Positions 23,992-32,479 of a stretch of DNA of 33,700 nucleotides are shown here, one piece after another (position 1 is the stretch's first letter; each line of letters opens with the position of its first letter). The notes under the pieces are model-generated. The model did no database searches and was not told the DNA's origin. It saw only the letters and a list, made by a program, of their open reading frames with translations. Origin of the DNA: Citreicella sp. C3M06 (lineage in GTDB: Bacteria > Pseudomonadota > Alphaproteobacteria > Rhodobacterales > Rhodobacteraceae); NCBI RefSeq assembly GCF_018860705.1, contig NZ_JAHKQA010000059.1:1-33700 (forward strand), read 5' to 3'. Made by a program: the position numbers and the translations under genes.

Positions 23992-24873
23992 ATGATCTCT
24001 AAGCTGGAAATGCTCATCGCCCTCGCGCGCGAGCAGCATTTCGGCCGCGCCGCCGAAACGCTCGGGATCACCCAGCCAACGCTGTCTACGGGTATTCGCC
24101 AGCTTGAGGAACAGCTTGGGGTCAAGCTGGTCATTCGCGGCTCGCGCTTTGGCGGCATGACCCCCGAAGGCCAGCGGGCGCTGGTGCGTGCCCGGCAGAT
24201 CGTCGGCGACACGCGGCGACTGCGCGAGGAAATGCGCGCCTCTCGCGAAGGGCTTGCGGGCCATCTGCGGCTTGCGGTGATCCCGACGGCGCTGACATGG
24301 GCGTCCAAGCTCGTCACCGGCTTTGCGGAAAAGCACCCCAATGTCAGCTTTACCGTCCTGTCGCGCGCCTCGACCGAGATCCTGTCAATGCTCGACGATC
24401 TCGAGATCGACGCTGGCATCACCTATCTCGATCAGGAACCGCTGGGCCGGGTGGCGGCGCGGCCCCTGTATACCGAAAGCTACACGCTGGTGTGCCGCCC
24501 CGACCATGCTTTTGCCCAAGGTGACGCCATTGGCTGGGATGCGCTGGGGGACGCCCGGCTGTGCCTGCTGACCCCCGACATGCAGAACCGGCGCATCATC
24601 AACCGCCATTTCATGGAAGCGGGCGTCGGCCCCGCCGCGCTGATCGAATCGAATTCCACCGTGGTGCTGGTGGCCAATGTGCTGCACGGCGGCTGGGTGA
24701 CGATCCTGCCCGGCGATCTGGCCGGGTTCCTGTGCGAAGGCAAACCGCTGGCCCGCGTGCCGCTCCGGGATCAGGGCGGCGGGCCTGCCGTGGGCCTGAT
24801 CGCGCCACATCAGGAGCCCTATACCCCGGTGTTGCAGGCGCTTCTGGGCGCGGCGGAGCGGGTCGCACGATAG
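23992..24873 (+). CDS. LysR-family transcriptional regulator, probably of the fds operon
   Basis: A 293-residue LysR regulator. The N-terminal winged helix-turn-helix is FGRAAETLGITQPTLSTGIR (17-36) followed by QLEEQLGVKLVIRG. The C-terminal LysR substrate-binding domain begins near residue 88 (GHLRLAVIPTALTWA). It lies directly before fdsG and in the same direction, 90 nt away, the usual position of formate-dehydrogenase regulators. Inverted repeats with CTATC/GATAG arms occur both just before its start and between it and fdsG, so control of both itself and the fds operon is likely. The effector, possibly formate, is inferred. Confidence 0.9.
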   Translation: MISKLEMLIALAREQHFGRAAETLGITQPTLSTGIRQLEEQLGVKLVIRGSRFGGMTPEGQRALVRARQIVGDTRRLREEMRASREGLAGHLRLAVIPTALTWASKLVTGFAEKHPNVSFTVLSRASTEILSMLDDLEIDAGITYLDQEPLGRVAARPLYTESYTLVCRPDHAFAQGDAIGWDALGDARLCLLTPDMQNRRIINRHFMEAGVGPAALIESNSTVVLVANVLHGGWVTILPGDLAGFLCEGKPLARVPLRDQGGGPAVGLIAPHQEPYTPVLQALLGAAERVAR

Positions 24874-24919
24874 AGAAACCCTATCAGCTGACGAAACAGC
24901 GATATTGATTTGCCTATCG
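24868..24919 (+). promoter_or_regulatory. Two GATAG/CTATC inverted repeats before fdsG
   Basis: GATAG at 24869-24873 (including the lysR stop codon) pairs with CTATC at 24881-24885 over 7 nt, and CGATA at 24900-24904 pairs with TATCG at 24915-24919 over 10 nt. The arms match those of the site before lysR. They end about 45 nt before the fdsG start, so they probably bind the LysR protein to activate the fds genes. Confidence 0.45.
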
Positions 24920-24963
24920 TTCATCTGGCACTTTCCCTCAACTTCAAGGGAGTACACGCCAGG

Positions 24964-25431
24964 ATGCCTCACGCGGCCCCCAGCACCGACGACATCACCG
25001 CCCTGATCGAGACACAGATGCATCTCGAAGGGCCGCTCTTGCCGATTTTCCATGCCATTCAAGAGACTTACGGCTTTGTGCCGCAAGAGGCCCTGCCGGT
25101 AATCGCCCAAGCGCTGAACCTGACGGTGGCCGAGGTGCACGGGGTGATGAGCTTTTACCACGACTTCCGCAAGACACCCGCGGGCGATGTGGTGGTCAAG
25201 ATCTGCCGCGCCGAGGCCTGCCAGTCGATGGGCGCCAATGCACTCTCGGCGGCGGTTCTGGACAAGCTGGGGCTGGACTGGGGCGGCACCACCGCCGACG
25301 GCAAGCTGACAGTCGAGCCGGTCTATTGCCTTGGCCTGTGCGCCTGCGCCCCCGCCGCGATGGTCGGCGGCAAGCTGGTAGCGCGGGCGGATCTGGCCCG
25401 GCTGGAAAAGGCGATGGAGGGCGCGGCATGA
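24964..25431 (+). CDS. fdsG: NAD-dependent formate dehydrogenase gamma subunit
   Basis: A 155-residue NuoE-like protein with a thioredoxin fold holding one 2Fe-2S cluster. C81-x4-C86 (ICRAEACQ) and C122-x3-C126 (YCLGLC) are the ligands. GVMSFYHDF near 60-68 is conserved in the family. It passes electrons within the diaphorase module with FdsB. I chose ATG 24964, with AAGGGAG 11 nt upstream; in-frame upstream codons reach into the regulator-binding repeats. The stop overlaps fdsB (ATGA). Confidence 0.95.
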   Translation: MPHAAPSTDDITALIETQMHLEGPLLPIFHAIQETYGFVPQEALPVIAQALNLTVAEVHGVMSFYHDFRKTPAGDVVVKICRAEACQSMGANALSAAVLDKLGLDWGGTTADGKLTVEPVYCLGLCACAPAAMVGGKLVARADLARLEKAMEGAA

Positions 25432-26942
25432 AGATCTGGGTTCCCATGGACAGCGCCGCCAAGGCACTGGGCAGCGAAGACGTCGTCGCCGCGATCCGCG
25501 CCGAGGCCGCACGGCGCGGTGTCGATGTCGAAATCGCGCGCAATGGCTCGCGCGGGATGATCTGGCTGGAACCGCTGGTCGAGGTCGAAACCGAGGCCGG
25601 TCGCATCGGTTATGGCCCGATGAATGCGGGCGACGTGGCGGCGATCTTTGACGGCAGCCCGTCGCTGGGGCTGGTCGAGGAGCTGGACTGGATGAAGCGC
25701 CAGACCCGCCTGACCTTTCAACGCTGCGGCGTGACCGACCCGCTGTCGCTGGCCCAATACGAGGCGCATGGCGGGCTTGCCGGTCTGCGCCGCGCCATCG
25801 GCATGAGTCAGGACGCAATCATCGACGAGGTGAAGCTGTCTGGCCTGCGCGGGCGCGGCGGAGCCGGTTTCCCGACAGGCATCAAATGGGACACCGTGCG
25901 GCTGGCCCATGCGGATCGCAAATACATCGTCTGCAATGCCGACGAGGGCGACAGCGGCACCTTTGCCGACCGGATGATCATGGAAGGCGATCCGTTCTGC
26001 CTGATCGAGGGCATGGTCATCGCCGGGCTCGGCTGCGGCGCCGTGCAGGGCTATGTCTACACGCGGTCGGAATATCCCGACGCGGTGGCGGTGATGCGCC
26101 GCGCGATCGTGCTGGCACACGAGGCCGGGGTGATCGGGCCGGATGTGATGGGTTCCGGGAAGCCGTTCGAACTGGAGGTGCGGGTTGGCGCGGGGGCGTA
26201 TGTCTGCGGCGAGGAAACCTCGCTGCTGAACTCGCTCGAAGGCAAACGCGGCGTGGTGCGGGCAAAGCCGCCCCTGCCCGCGCTTGAAGGTGCGTTTGGC
26301 AAGCCGACCGTGGTGAACAACGTGATTTCACTGGCGACGGTGCCGGTGATCTTTGAAAAGGGCGCCTCCTATTACGCCGATTTCGGGTTGGGCCGCTCCA
26401 AGGGCACGATCCCGCTGCAGATCGCAGGTAACGTTGCGCGGGGCGGGCTGTTCGAGACGGCGTTCGGGATGCCTTTGGGCGAGATCGTGACCGATCTGGC
26501 GGGCGGCACAGCAACGGGGCGCCCGGTGAAGGCGGTGCAGGTCGGGGGGCCGCTGGGCGCCTATCTTGGGCAGGAGCAGTTCGACACGCCCTTCGGCTAT
26601 GAAGAGTTCGGCGGTCAGGATGCGCTGATCGGCCACGCGGGGCTGGTGGTGTTCGACGACAGCGCCGACATGCTGGGCATGGCGCGCTTTGCAATGGAAT
26701 TCTGCGCGGTGGAAAGCTGCGGCAAATGCACGCCCTGCCGCATCGGCGCGGTGCGCGGCGTCGAGACGCTGGACCGGATCGCCGCTGGCGATGGCGCGGC
26801 GGTCGAGCTGCTGAGCGATCTTTGCGAAACCATGAAGGACGGCTCGCTTTGCGCGCTTGGCGGGTTCACGCCCTATCCGGTGATGTCAGCGCTGCAGTTG
26901 TTCCCCGAGGAGTTTGCAGGCGTGAAGGAGGCCGCGGAATGA
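25428..26942 (+). CDS. fdsB: NAD-dependent formate dehydrogenase beta subunit
   Basis: A 504-residue NuoF-like diaphorase subunit that binds FMN and NAD. The FMN/NAD region includes LRGRGGAGFPTGIKW (140-154), CNADEGDSGTF (169-179) and GAGAYVCGEETSLL (254-267). One 4Fe-4S cluster is bound by C431-x2-C434-x2-C437 and C475. The first 100 residues are a thioredoxin-like NuoE-type extension without the cysteine set. It transfers electrons from formate oxidation to NAD+. Start overlaps fdsG by 4 nt, and its stop overlaps the start of a 32-codon frame leading to fdsA. Confidence 0.96.
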   Translation: MKIWVPMDSAAKALGSEDVVAAIRAEAARRGVDVEIARNGSRGMIWLEPLVEVETEAGRIGYGPMNAGDVAAIFDGSPSLGLVEELDWMKRQTRLTFQRCGVTDPLSLAQYEAHGGLAGLRRAIGMSQDAIIDEVKLSGLRGRGGAGFPTGIKWDTVRLAHADRKYIVCNADEGDSGTFADRMIMEGDPFCLIEGMVIAGLGCGAVQGYVYTRSEYPDAVAVMRRAIVLAHEAGVIGPDVMGSGKPFELEVRVGAGAYVCGEETSLLNSLEGKRGVVRAKPPLPALEGAFGKPTVVNNVISLATVPVIFEKGASYYADFGLGRSKGTIPLQIAGNVARGGLFETAFGMPLGEIVTDLAGGTATGRPVKAVQVGGPLGAYLGQEQFDTPFGYEEFGGQDALIGHAGLVVFDDSADMLGMARFAMEFCAVESCGKCTPCRIGAVRGVETLDRIAAGDGAAVELLSDLCETMKDGSLCALGGFTPYPVMSALQLFPEEFAGVKEAAE

Positions 26943-27037
26943 CACTGTTGCGCCTGCGTGAGCGGCCCGACGCGGGGGCCAGCCCCCGCACCCCCGGGAT
27001 ATTTCTGGCCAGAAGAAACGCGAGGAGCGCCCGATGA
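26939..27037 (+). CDS. Possible 32-residue peptide coupling fdsB to fdsA
   Basis: An ATG within the fdsB stop (ATGA at 26939-26942) opens a frame of 32 codons whose TGA overlaps the fdsA ATG (ATGA at 27034-27037). The peptide is basic, ends RRNARSAR and contains GASPRTPGIFLARR, which is encoded by the GC-rich repeat in this gap. There is no obvious ribosome site of its own. It may only keep ribosomes moving from fdsB to fdsA, or the frame may be chance. Confidence 0.35.
   Translation: MTLLRLRERPDAGASPRTPGIFLARRNARSAR
26972..27017 (+). repeat. GC-rich palindromic intergenic (REP-like) element
   Basis: A perfect palindrome, GCGGGGGC-CA-GCCCCCGC (26972-26989), is followed by ACCCCCGGGATATTTCTGG and CCAGAAGAA. 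Elements of this wording recur between genes in many Rhodobacterales genomes, from general knowledge. The hairpin sits inside the fds operon between fdsB and fdsA and could stabilise or attenuate the transcript. Confidence 0.65.
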
Positions 27038-29955
27038 AGGATTTCATCATTCCTTGGGATGACAAGGACATGGGCACCCCTGCCAAGACGGGCAAGCCGG
27101 TGCATCTGACCATTGATGGCATCGCTGTGGCGGTGCCGGCGGGCACCTCGGTGATGCGGGCGGCGGCCGAGGCGGGGATCACCGTGCCCAAGCTCTGCGC
27201 GACCGACAGCGTCGAGGCCTTCGGATCGTGCCGTTTGTGTGTGGTGGAGATCGAGGGGCGGCGCGGCACGCCCGCGTCCTGCACCACGCCGGTGCATGAC
27301 GGGATGAAGGTTCATACCCAATCGCCGAAGGTCAAGAAGATCAGGCGCGGGGTGATGGAGCTGTATGTTTCCGATCATCCGCTGGATTGTCTGACCTGTT
27401 CGGCCAATGGCGATTGCGAATTGCAGGAGATGGCCGGGATGGTCGGGTTGCGCGACGTGCGGTATACGCCGGGCGACAACCATTTCGATCCGTCCGGCAC
27501 CGGTGCGCGCTCGCAATCGGAGGCGCGGTTGCGGATGCCTTCGGGTGAGGCCAATCCGCGCTACAGCCCCAAGGATCTTAGCAACCCGTATTTCACCTAT
27601 GATCCGAGCAAGTGCATCGTCTGTTCGCGCTGCGTGCGGGCATGCGAAGAGGTGCAGGGGACGTTTGCGCTTACCATCGAGGGGCGTGGCTTCGACAGCC
27701 GGGTGTCGGCGGGCGGCGCGGCGGATGATTTCCTGACCTCGGATTGTGTCAGCTGCGGGGCCTGCGTGCAGGCCTGCCCCACCGCCACCCTGCAGGAGAA
27801 AAGCGTGGCGGAACTGGGCACGCCGGATCGGTCCGTGGTGACGACCTGCGCCTATTGCGGCGTCGGATGCAGCTTCAAGGCCGAGCTCAATGGCGACGAG
27901 CTGGTGCGCATGGTGCCATGGAAGCATGGCAAGGCCAACCGGGGGCACAGCTGCGTCAAAGGGCGCTTTGCCTATGGCTATGCCAGCCACCCGGACCGCA
28001 TTCTGAAACCAATGATCCGCGAGCGGATCGAGGACCCGTGGCGCGAGGTCTCGTGGGACGAGGCGCTTGGCTTTGCCGCCGCGCGGCTTGGGGCGATCCG
28101 CGAACAGCATGGGCGCAAGGCGCTGGGGGTGATCACTTCGAGCCGCTGCACAAACGAGGAAACCTACCTCGTGCAGAAGCTGACCCGCGCCGTGTTCATG
28201 AACAACAACACCGATACCTGCGCGCGGGTGTGCCATTCGCCCACCGGCTATGGGCTGGGGCAGACCTTTGGCACCTCTGCCGGGACGCAGGATTTCGACA
28301 GCGTGGAACAGGTGGATGTGGCGCTGGTCATCGGGGCGAACCCGACCGACGGGCATCCGGTCTTTGCCTCGCGGCTCAAGAAGCGTCTGCGCGAGGGGGC
28401 GAAGCTGATCGTCATCGACCCCCGCCGCATCGATCTGGTGAAATCCGCGCATGTATCTGCGGCGCATCACCTGCCGCTGACGCCGGGCACCAACGTCGCC
28501 GTTGTCACCGCGCTAGCGCATGTCATTGTCACCGAGGGGCTGTATGACGAGGCCTTCATCCGGACGCGCTGTGACTGGGACGAATTCATGGCCTTTGCCG
28601 AATTCGTATCCGACAGACGCCATGCGCCGGAATCCACCGCCCTGCTGACCGGCGTCAATGCCGGCGAGCTGCGTGCGGCGGCGCGGCTATATGCAACGGG
28701 TGGCAACGCGGCGATCTATTACGGGCTTGGCGTGACCGAGCATTCGCAGGGGTCCACGACCGTCATGTCGCTGGCCAACCTCGCGATGATGACCGGCAAC
28801 ATCGGGCGCGAAGGCGTGGGCGTGAACCCGCTGCGCGGGCAGAACAACGTTCAGGGATCGTGCGACATGGGCAGCTTTCCGCACGAGCTGCCCGGCTATC
28901 GCCATGTCAAAGGCCCCGAGGTCCGCGCGATCTTTGAAAAGGCCTGGGGCGTGACCATCGACCCAGAGCCGGGCCTGCGCATTCCCAACATGCTCGATGC
29001 CGCTGTCGAAGGCACCTTCAAGGCGCTGTACTGCCAGGGCGAGGACATCCTGCAATCGGACCCCGACACGCATCATGTCGCGGCGGGGCTCAAGGCGATG
29101 GACTGTGTCATCGTGCATGACCTGTTCCTGAACGAGACCGCCAATTACGCGCATGTCTTCCTGCCCGGCTCGTCTTTCCTTGAAAAGAACGGAACCTTCA
29201 CCAACGCCGAGCGTCGTATCAACAGGGTCCGCAAAGTGATGGCCCCGAAGAACGGCTATGAGGATTGGGAAGTGACGCAATTGCTGGCGAATGCGATGGG
29301 CGCGGGCTGGGCCTATACCCACCCCGAACAGATCATGGCCGAGATCGCGGCGACCACCCCCAGCTTTGCCGGGGTCACCTATGAGCGGCTCGACGCGCTT
29401 GGCTCGATCCAATGGCCCTGCAACGAGGATCACCCCGAGGGCACGCCGCTGATGCATGTCGATGGCTTCGTGCGCGGCAAGGGCCGGTTCATCGTCACCG
29501 AATATGTGGCCACCGATGAAAAGACCGGGCCGCGCTTTCCGCTGCTGCTGACGACGGGGCGCATCCTGTCGCAGTACAACGTCGGCGCGCAGACCCGCCG
29601 CACCGACAACGTCGTCTGGCACGAGGCCGATGTTCTGGAACTGCACCCGCATGATGCGGAAAACCGCGGGCTGAACGATGGCGATTGGGTGCGGCTGGCC
29701 TCGCGCACCGGCGAAACCACGCTGCGGGTCAAGGTGACGGATCGCGTCTCGCCCGGGGTGGTCTACACCACCTTCCACCACCCCGACACGCAGGCCAACG
29801 TGGTGACCACCGATTTCTCGGATTGGGCCACCAACTGCCCGGAATACAAGGTCACCGCCGTGCAGGTGTCGCCCAGCAACGGGCCGACCGACTGGCAGGA
29901 AGATTACAACGCTCAGGCGGCGCAGGCCCGCCGCATCCTTCCGGCGGCGGAATGA
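27034..29955 (+). CDS. fdsA: NAD-dependent formate dehydrogenase alpha (catalytic) subunit
   Basis: A 973-residue molybdenum enzyme that oxidises formate to CO2. The N-terminal NuoG-like part binds a 2Fe-2S cluster (C55, C66, C69, C83), a His-ligated 4Fe-4S cluster (H115, C119, C122, C128) and two ferredoxin clusters (C194/197/200/204 and C238/241/244/248). The molybdopterin part begins with a 4Fe-4S site (C272, C275, C279, C307). ARVCHSPT places the metal-binding Cys at 400, so this is the cysteine, not selenocysteine, form. Molybdopterin-dinucleotide binding motifs continue to the C-terminus. GAGGAG lies about 11 nt before the ATG. The stop overlaps fdhD. Confidence 0.97.
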   Translation: MKDFIIPWDDKDMGTPAKTGKPVHLTIDGIAVAVPAGTSVMRAAAEAGITVPKLCATDSVEAFGSCRLCVVEIEGRRGTPASCTTPVHDGMKVHTQSPKVKKIRRGVMELYVSDHPLDCLTCSANGDCELQEMAGMVGLRDVRYTPGDNHFDPSGTGARSQSEARLRMPSGEANPRYSPKDLSNPYFTYDPSKCIVCSRCVRACEEVQGTFALTIEGRGFDSRVSAGGAADDFLTSDCVSCGACVQACPTATLQEKSVAELGTPDRSVVTTCAYCGVGCSFKAELNGDELVRMVPWKHGKANRGHSCVKGRFAYGYASHPDRILKPMIRERIEDPWREVSWDEALGFAAARLGAIREQHGRKALGVITSSRCTNEETYLVQKLTRAVFMNNNTDTCARVCHSPTGYGLGQTFGTSAGTQDFDSVEQVDVALVIGANPTDGHPVFASRLKKRLREGAKLIVIDPRRIDLVKSAHVSAAHHLPLTPGTNVAVVTALAHVIVTEGLYDEAFIRTRCDWDEFMAFAEFVSDRRHAPESTALLTGVNAGELRAAARLYATGGNAAIYYGLGVTEHSQGSTTVMSLANLAMMTGNIGREGVGVNPLRGQNNVQGSCDMGSFPHELPGYRHVKGPEVRAIFEKAWGVTIDPEPGLRIPNMLDAAVEGTFKALYCQGEDILQSDPDTHHVAAGLKAMDCVIVHDLFLNETANYAHVFLPGSSFLEKNGTFTNAERRINRVRKVMAPKNGYEDWEVTQLLANAMGAGWAYTHPEQIMAEIAATTPSFAGVTYERLDALGSIQWPCNEDHPEGTPLMHVDGFVRGKGRFIVTEYVATDEKTGPRFPLLLTTGRILSQYNVGAQTRRTDNVVWHEADVLELHPHDAENRGLNDGDWVRLASRTGETTLRVKVTDRVSPGVVYTTFHHPDTQANVVTTDFSDWATNCPEYKVTAVQVSPSNGPTDWQEDYNAQAAQARRILPAAE

Positions 29956-30770
29956 GCCGGCTGGCGCATAGCCATCCGGGGATCGCGGTGCGGCGCGAGG
30001 GGATGCGGCAGGTGGTGCGCACCCTGCCCGAAGAAGTGCCCGTTGCGCTGGTGTTCGACGGCACCACGCAGGCGGTGATGATGGCCACCCCATCGGACAT
30101 CGCGGATTTCGCCTATGGCTTTGCGCTGTCCGAAGGGCTGATCGCGCATCCGCGCGAGGTGCGCGACTTCGAGGCCGTGCCCCATGCGCGCGGTATCGAG
30201 GCGCGGATCTGGCTGCGCGACGATCGCGGCGCGGCGCTCAAGGAGCGTCGCCGCGCCCTGCTTGGCCCCACCGGCTGCGGGCTGTGCGGCATCGACAGTC
30301 TTGATCAGGCGCTGCGCACCCTGCCCCGGCTGCCTGATGGTGGCCCGGTGTTCGAGCCGGCCGAGATCGCGCAGGCCACCGATCAGCTGCGCGCCCACCA
30401 GCCGCTGCACGACCAGACCCGCGCCGTGCACGCGGCGGGGTTTCTGCGCCCCGGCAAAGGTGTCGAGATGGCCCGCGAGGATGTCGGGCGGCACAATGCG
30501 CTTGATAAGCTGATCGGCGCGATGGCGCGGCAGGATATGGACCCGGCGGAGGGCGCCTTCGTGCTGACCAGCCGGGTGTCGGTGGACATGGTGCAAAAGA
30601 CCGTTCTGGCGCGTTGCCCGGTTCTGATCGCCGTGTCGGCCCCCACCGCGCTGGCACTGAGCGTCGCCGAAGAGGCCGGGCTGACGCTGGCCGCCTTTGC
30701 CCGCTCTGGCGGGTTCGAGCTTTACGCGGCACCGGGCCGCATCCGGGACGGAGATTCCTATGTCGCCTGA
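29952..30770 (+). CDS. fdhD: Formate dehydrogenase accessory sulfurtransferase FdhD (FdsC)
   Basis: A 272-residue protein needed to activate the formate dehydrogenase by passing sulfur to the bis-MGD cofactor. GPTGCGLCG at 105-113 holds the C109-x2-C112 pair of the active loop. FAYGFALSEGL (53-63) and VGRHNALDKLIG are further family landmarks. It starts in the fdsA stop (ATGA) and overlaps fdsD by 11 nt. In-frame sequence upstream lies in fdsA and is not used. Confidence 0.96.
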   Translation: MSRLAHSHPGIAVRREGMRQVVRTLPEEVPVALVFDGTTQAVMMATPSDIADFAYGFALSEGLIAHPREVRDFEAVPHARGIEARIWLRDDRGAALKERRRALLGPTGCGLCGIDSLDQALRTLPRLPDGGPVFEPAEIAQATDQLRAHQPLHDQTRAVHAAGFLRPGKGVEMAREDVGRHNALDKLIGAMARQDMDPAEGAFVLTSRVSVDMVQKTVLARCPVLIAVSAPTALALSVAEEAGLTLAAFARSGGFELYAAPGRIRDGDSYVA

Positions 30771-30978
30771 CAAGATGATCACCATGGCGAACCAGATCGC
30801 CACATTCTTTGCCTCGCAGCCCGGCGACCGGGCGGGTGGCGTTGCTGCGCATATCAACGATTTCTGGGAACCCCGGATGCGCACGCAGCTGCTGGCGCAT
30901 CTCTCCAGTGGCGGTGAAAGGCTGCACCCGCTGGTGATCGAGGCCCGCGACCTGATCGCTGTCCCCGCCGAGGCCTAG
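30760..30978 (+). CDS. fdsD: Formate dehydrogenase delta subunit
   Basis: A 72-residue protein starting MSPDKMITMANQIATFFA. The FdsD pattern is seen in KMITMANQIATFF (5-17), AAHINDFWEPRMR (29-41) and a short helical C-terminus. FdsD is a small subunit found in the FdsABG complex and helps insertion of the sulfurated cofactor. GGAG lies 6 nt before the ATG. The TAG stop at 30976-30978 shares the CTAG with the stop of the convergent gntR gene. Confidence 0.93.
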   Translation: MSPDKMITMANQIATFFASQPGDRAGGVAAHINDFWEPRMRTQLLAHLSSGGERLHPLVIEARDLIAVPAEA

Positions 30979-31625
30979 CTCGCCAGCATCCGCAGACCCT
31001 GCGTGACATCGGTGCGCACGGCAAGCCGCAGCCCCGGCTCATCGCCCGCCTTCAGCGCAGCGATGATCAGCTTGTGATATTGCGGCGCTTCGCTGCGCCG
31101 CAGCCGCGAATACAGCGCCCGCATCGTCGGCCCCATCTGCAACCACACCGTCTCGCACAGCGCCAGCATCGCCGGGGCCTGCGCCCGCAGGTACAAGGTC
31201 CGGTGAAATTCGAGATTGCTGCGGATGTAGCCGACCGCGTCACGCTCGCGCACCACGTCGGAGATCGCGTTGTTGATGGTCTGAAGCCGGTCGATCAGCG
31301 CGATATGCGCCCGCGGCAGCGCCCGCGACGCCAGCTCGACCTCGATCAGGGCGCGCAGAGCGGCCAGTTCCTCGATTCGTTCGTTCGACAGTTCAGGGGT
31401 CGACACCCGCCCCGACGATGACATCGACAGCGCGCCCTCGGCCACCAGCCGGCGCACCGCTTCGCGCGCGGGGGTCATCGACACGTCGAAGCTTTTCCCA
31501 ATGCCCCGCAGCGTCAGTGATTCGCCCGGCGGGATCTGGCCAAGCATGATCTGCCCGCGCAGCCCGCGATAAACGCGGTCATGGGCGGACGAGGCAACAT
31601 CGGAAGCACGGGGTGTCGGAGTCAT
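30975..31625 (-). CDS. GntR-family (FCD/FadR-type) transcriptional regulator
   Basis: A 216-residue regulator. The N-terminal winged helix-turn-helix contains LTLRGIGKSFDVSMTPAREA (37-56) and RRLVAEGALSM (58-68). The C-terminal FCD domain has the metal-ligand-style NLEFHRTLYLRAQ near 136-148 and an all-helical pattern. Ligands of this group are usually carboxylic acids. A TGTGATCACA palindrome lies 7 nt before its ATG. Its stop overlaps the fdsD stop, so the two transcripts collide at their ends, but it need not regulate the fds genes. Confidence 0.9.
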   Translation of the reverse strand: MTPTPRASDVASSAHDRVYRGLRGQIMLGQIPPGESLTLRGIGKSFDVSMTPAREAVRRLVAEGALSMSSSGRVSTPELSNERIEELAALRALIEVELASRALPRAHIALIDRLQTINNAISDVVRERDAVGYIRSNLEFHRTLYLRAQAPAMLALCETVWLQMGPTMRALYSRLRRSEAPQYHKLIIAALKAGDEPGLRLAVRTDVTQGLRMLAS

Positions 31626-31632
31626 GCGGTCA

Positions 31633-31642
31633 TGTGATCACA
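31633..31642. promoter_or_regulatory. Palindromic operator candidate before gntR
   Basis: TGTGATCACA is a perfect 10-nt palindrome in the 30-nt gap between the YgjP-like gene and the gntR start. GntR regulators often bind such short palindromes near their own start, so autoregulation is likely. Confidence 0.45.
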
Positions 31643-31655
31643 AATACGGGCGGCG

Positions 31656-32345
31656 TCAATCGAATCGATAGCGGTGCAGCGCCCCGCCGTCGTCGCGCAA
31701 CCAGGCGCGGGCCGCGCGCCAATCGCCATAGAGCTGCTCGACCACCGCCCAGAACGCCGCCGAATGGTTCATCTCGGCCAGATGTGCCACCTCATGCGCG
31801 GCGACGTAATCAAGCACCTCGGGCGGCGCCATGATCAGCCGCCACGAATACATCAGCCCGCCATCATGGGTACACGACCCCCAACGCGAGCGCGTGTCGC
31901 GCAGCGTCAGCCGCGCGTAGGGCCGCCCCAGCGCGGCGGCATGCCGGTCAGACGCTTCGGCCAGCCTCTCACGCGCAAGCGTGCGCAGCCAGCCTTGCAG
32001 GCGCGCTGCGACCCGATCCGGCGCCCCCGGAACCTCGACACGCGTGTCCGACAGGCCCAGGCTGCGCCCAGTCCCCGGAACGACCTGCCGCAAGATACCC
32101 TCGATCGGCAGCAGCGCCCCCGGCGTGATGCGCACATCCTCGCCCCGCGCTTCGAGATGCCCGCGCAGCCAGCCTTCCTTGTCGCGCAGAAACCCCAGCG
32201 CCTCTTGCTCGGGCAGCCGGCGCGGCATGGTCAGCGTTACCTTGCCGTCGATCTGGCTAAGCCGCAGCGACAACCGCCGCGCCTGCGCCGAGCGGCGCAG
32301 AGTGACCGCAATCGGAGGGTTGCCCGGAAGCGTGATCTGACCCAT
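31656..32345 (-). CDS. YgjP-like (DUF45) zinc metallopeptidase
   Basis: A 229-residue protein of the YgjP/SprT-like group. The zinc site is H184-E185-x2-H188 in AAHEVAHLAEMNHSAAFW, and H194 lies nearby. Upstream, the family signature SRWGSCTHDG is at 153-162 and WRLIMAPPEVLDYV at 168-181. The front end has SRLRLRLS-type strands (RRLSLRLSQIDGKVTLTMP at 23-41). ATG 32345 is preceded by GGTAGGA; a longer in-frame extension upstream overlaps the divergent control region. Substrate unknown. Probably the first gene ahead of gntR. Confidence 0.9.
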   Translation of the reverse strand: MGQITLPGNPPIAVTLRRSAQARRLSLRLSQIDGKVTLTMPRRLPEQEALGFLRDKEGWLRGHLEARGEDVRITPGALLPIEGILRQVVPGTGRSLGLSDTRVEVPGAPDRVAARLQGWLRTLARERLAEASDRHAAALGRPYARLTLRDTRSRWGSCTHDGGLMYSWRLIMAPPEVLDYVAAHEVAHLAEMNHSAAFWAVVEQLYGDWRAARAWLRDDGGALHRYRFD

Positions 32346-32380
32346 GAATCCTACCTGAATGACGCAAAGGCAGACTGCGC

Positions 32381-32425
32381 TTGACACAGGGCCTTTGACA
32401 CTAGCCCTCTGATATGGCAGAGGGC
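32381..32425 (+). promoter_or_regulatory. Control region before the FYDLN gene
   Basis: Two TTGACA boxes (32381-32386 and 32395-32400) are followed by the inverted repeat GCCCTCTG (32404-32411) and CAGAGGGC (32418-32425) over a 6-nt loop. No clear -10 box fits the usual spacing. The repeat may be an operator or a leader hairpin 55 nt before the start codon. Confidence 0.4.
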
Positions 32426-32479
32426 GCAGATTGTCGACATGGCTGGCCGCGATACGGCCTTCAAGGAAGGGGATCACCC

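Noticed and set aside
26866-28470. 534-codon minus-strand frame
   Set aside because: Antisense to fdsA, whose cluster-binding cysteines are all in place.
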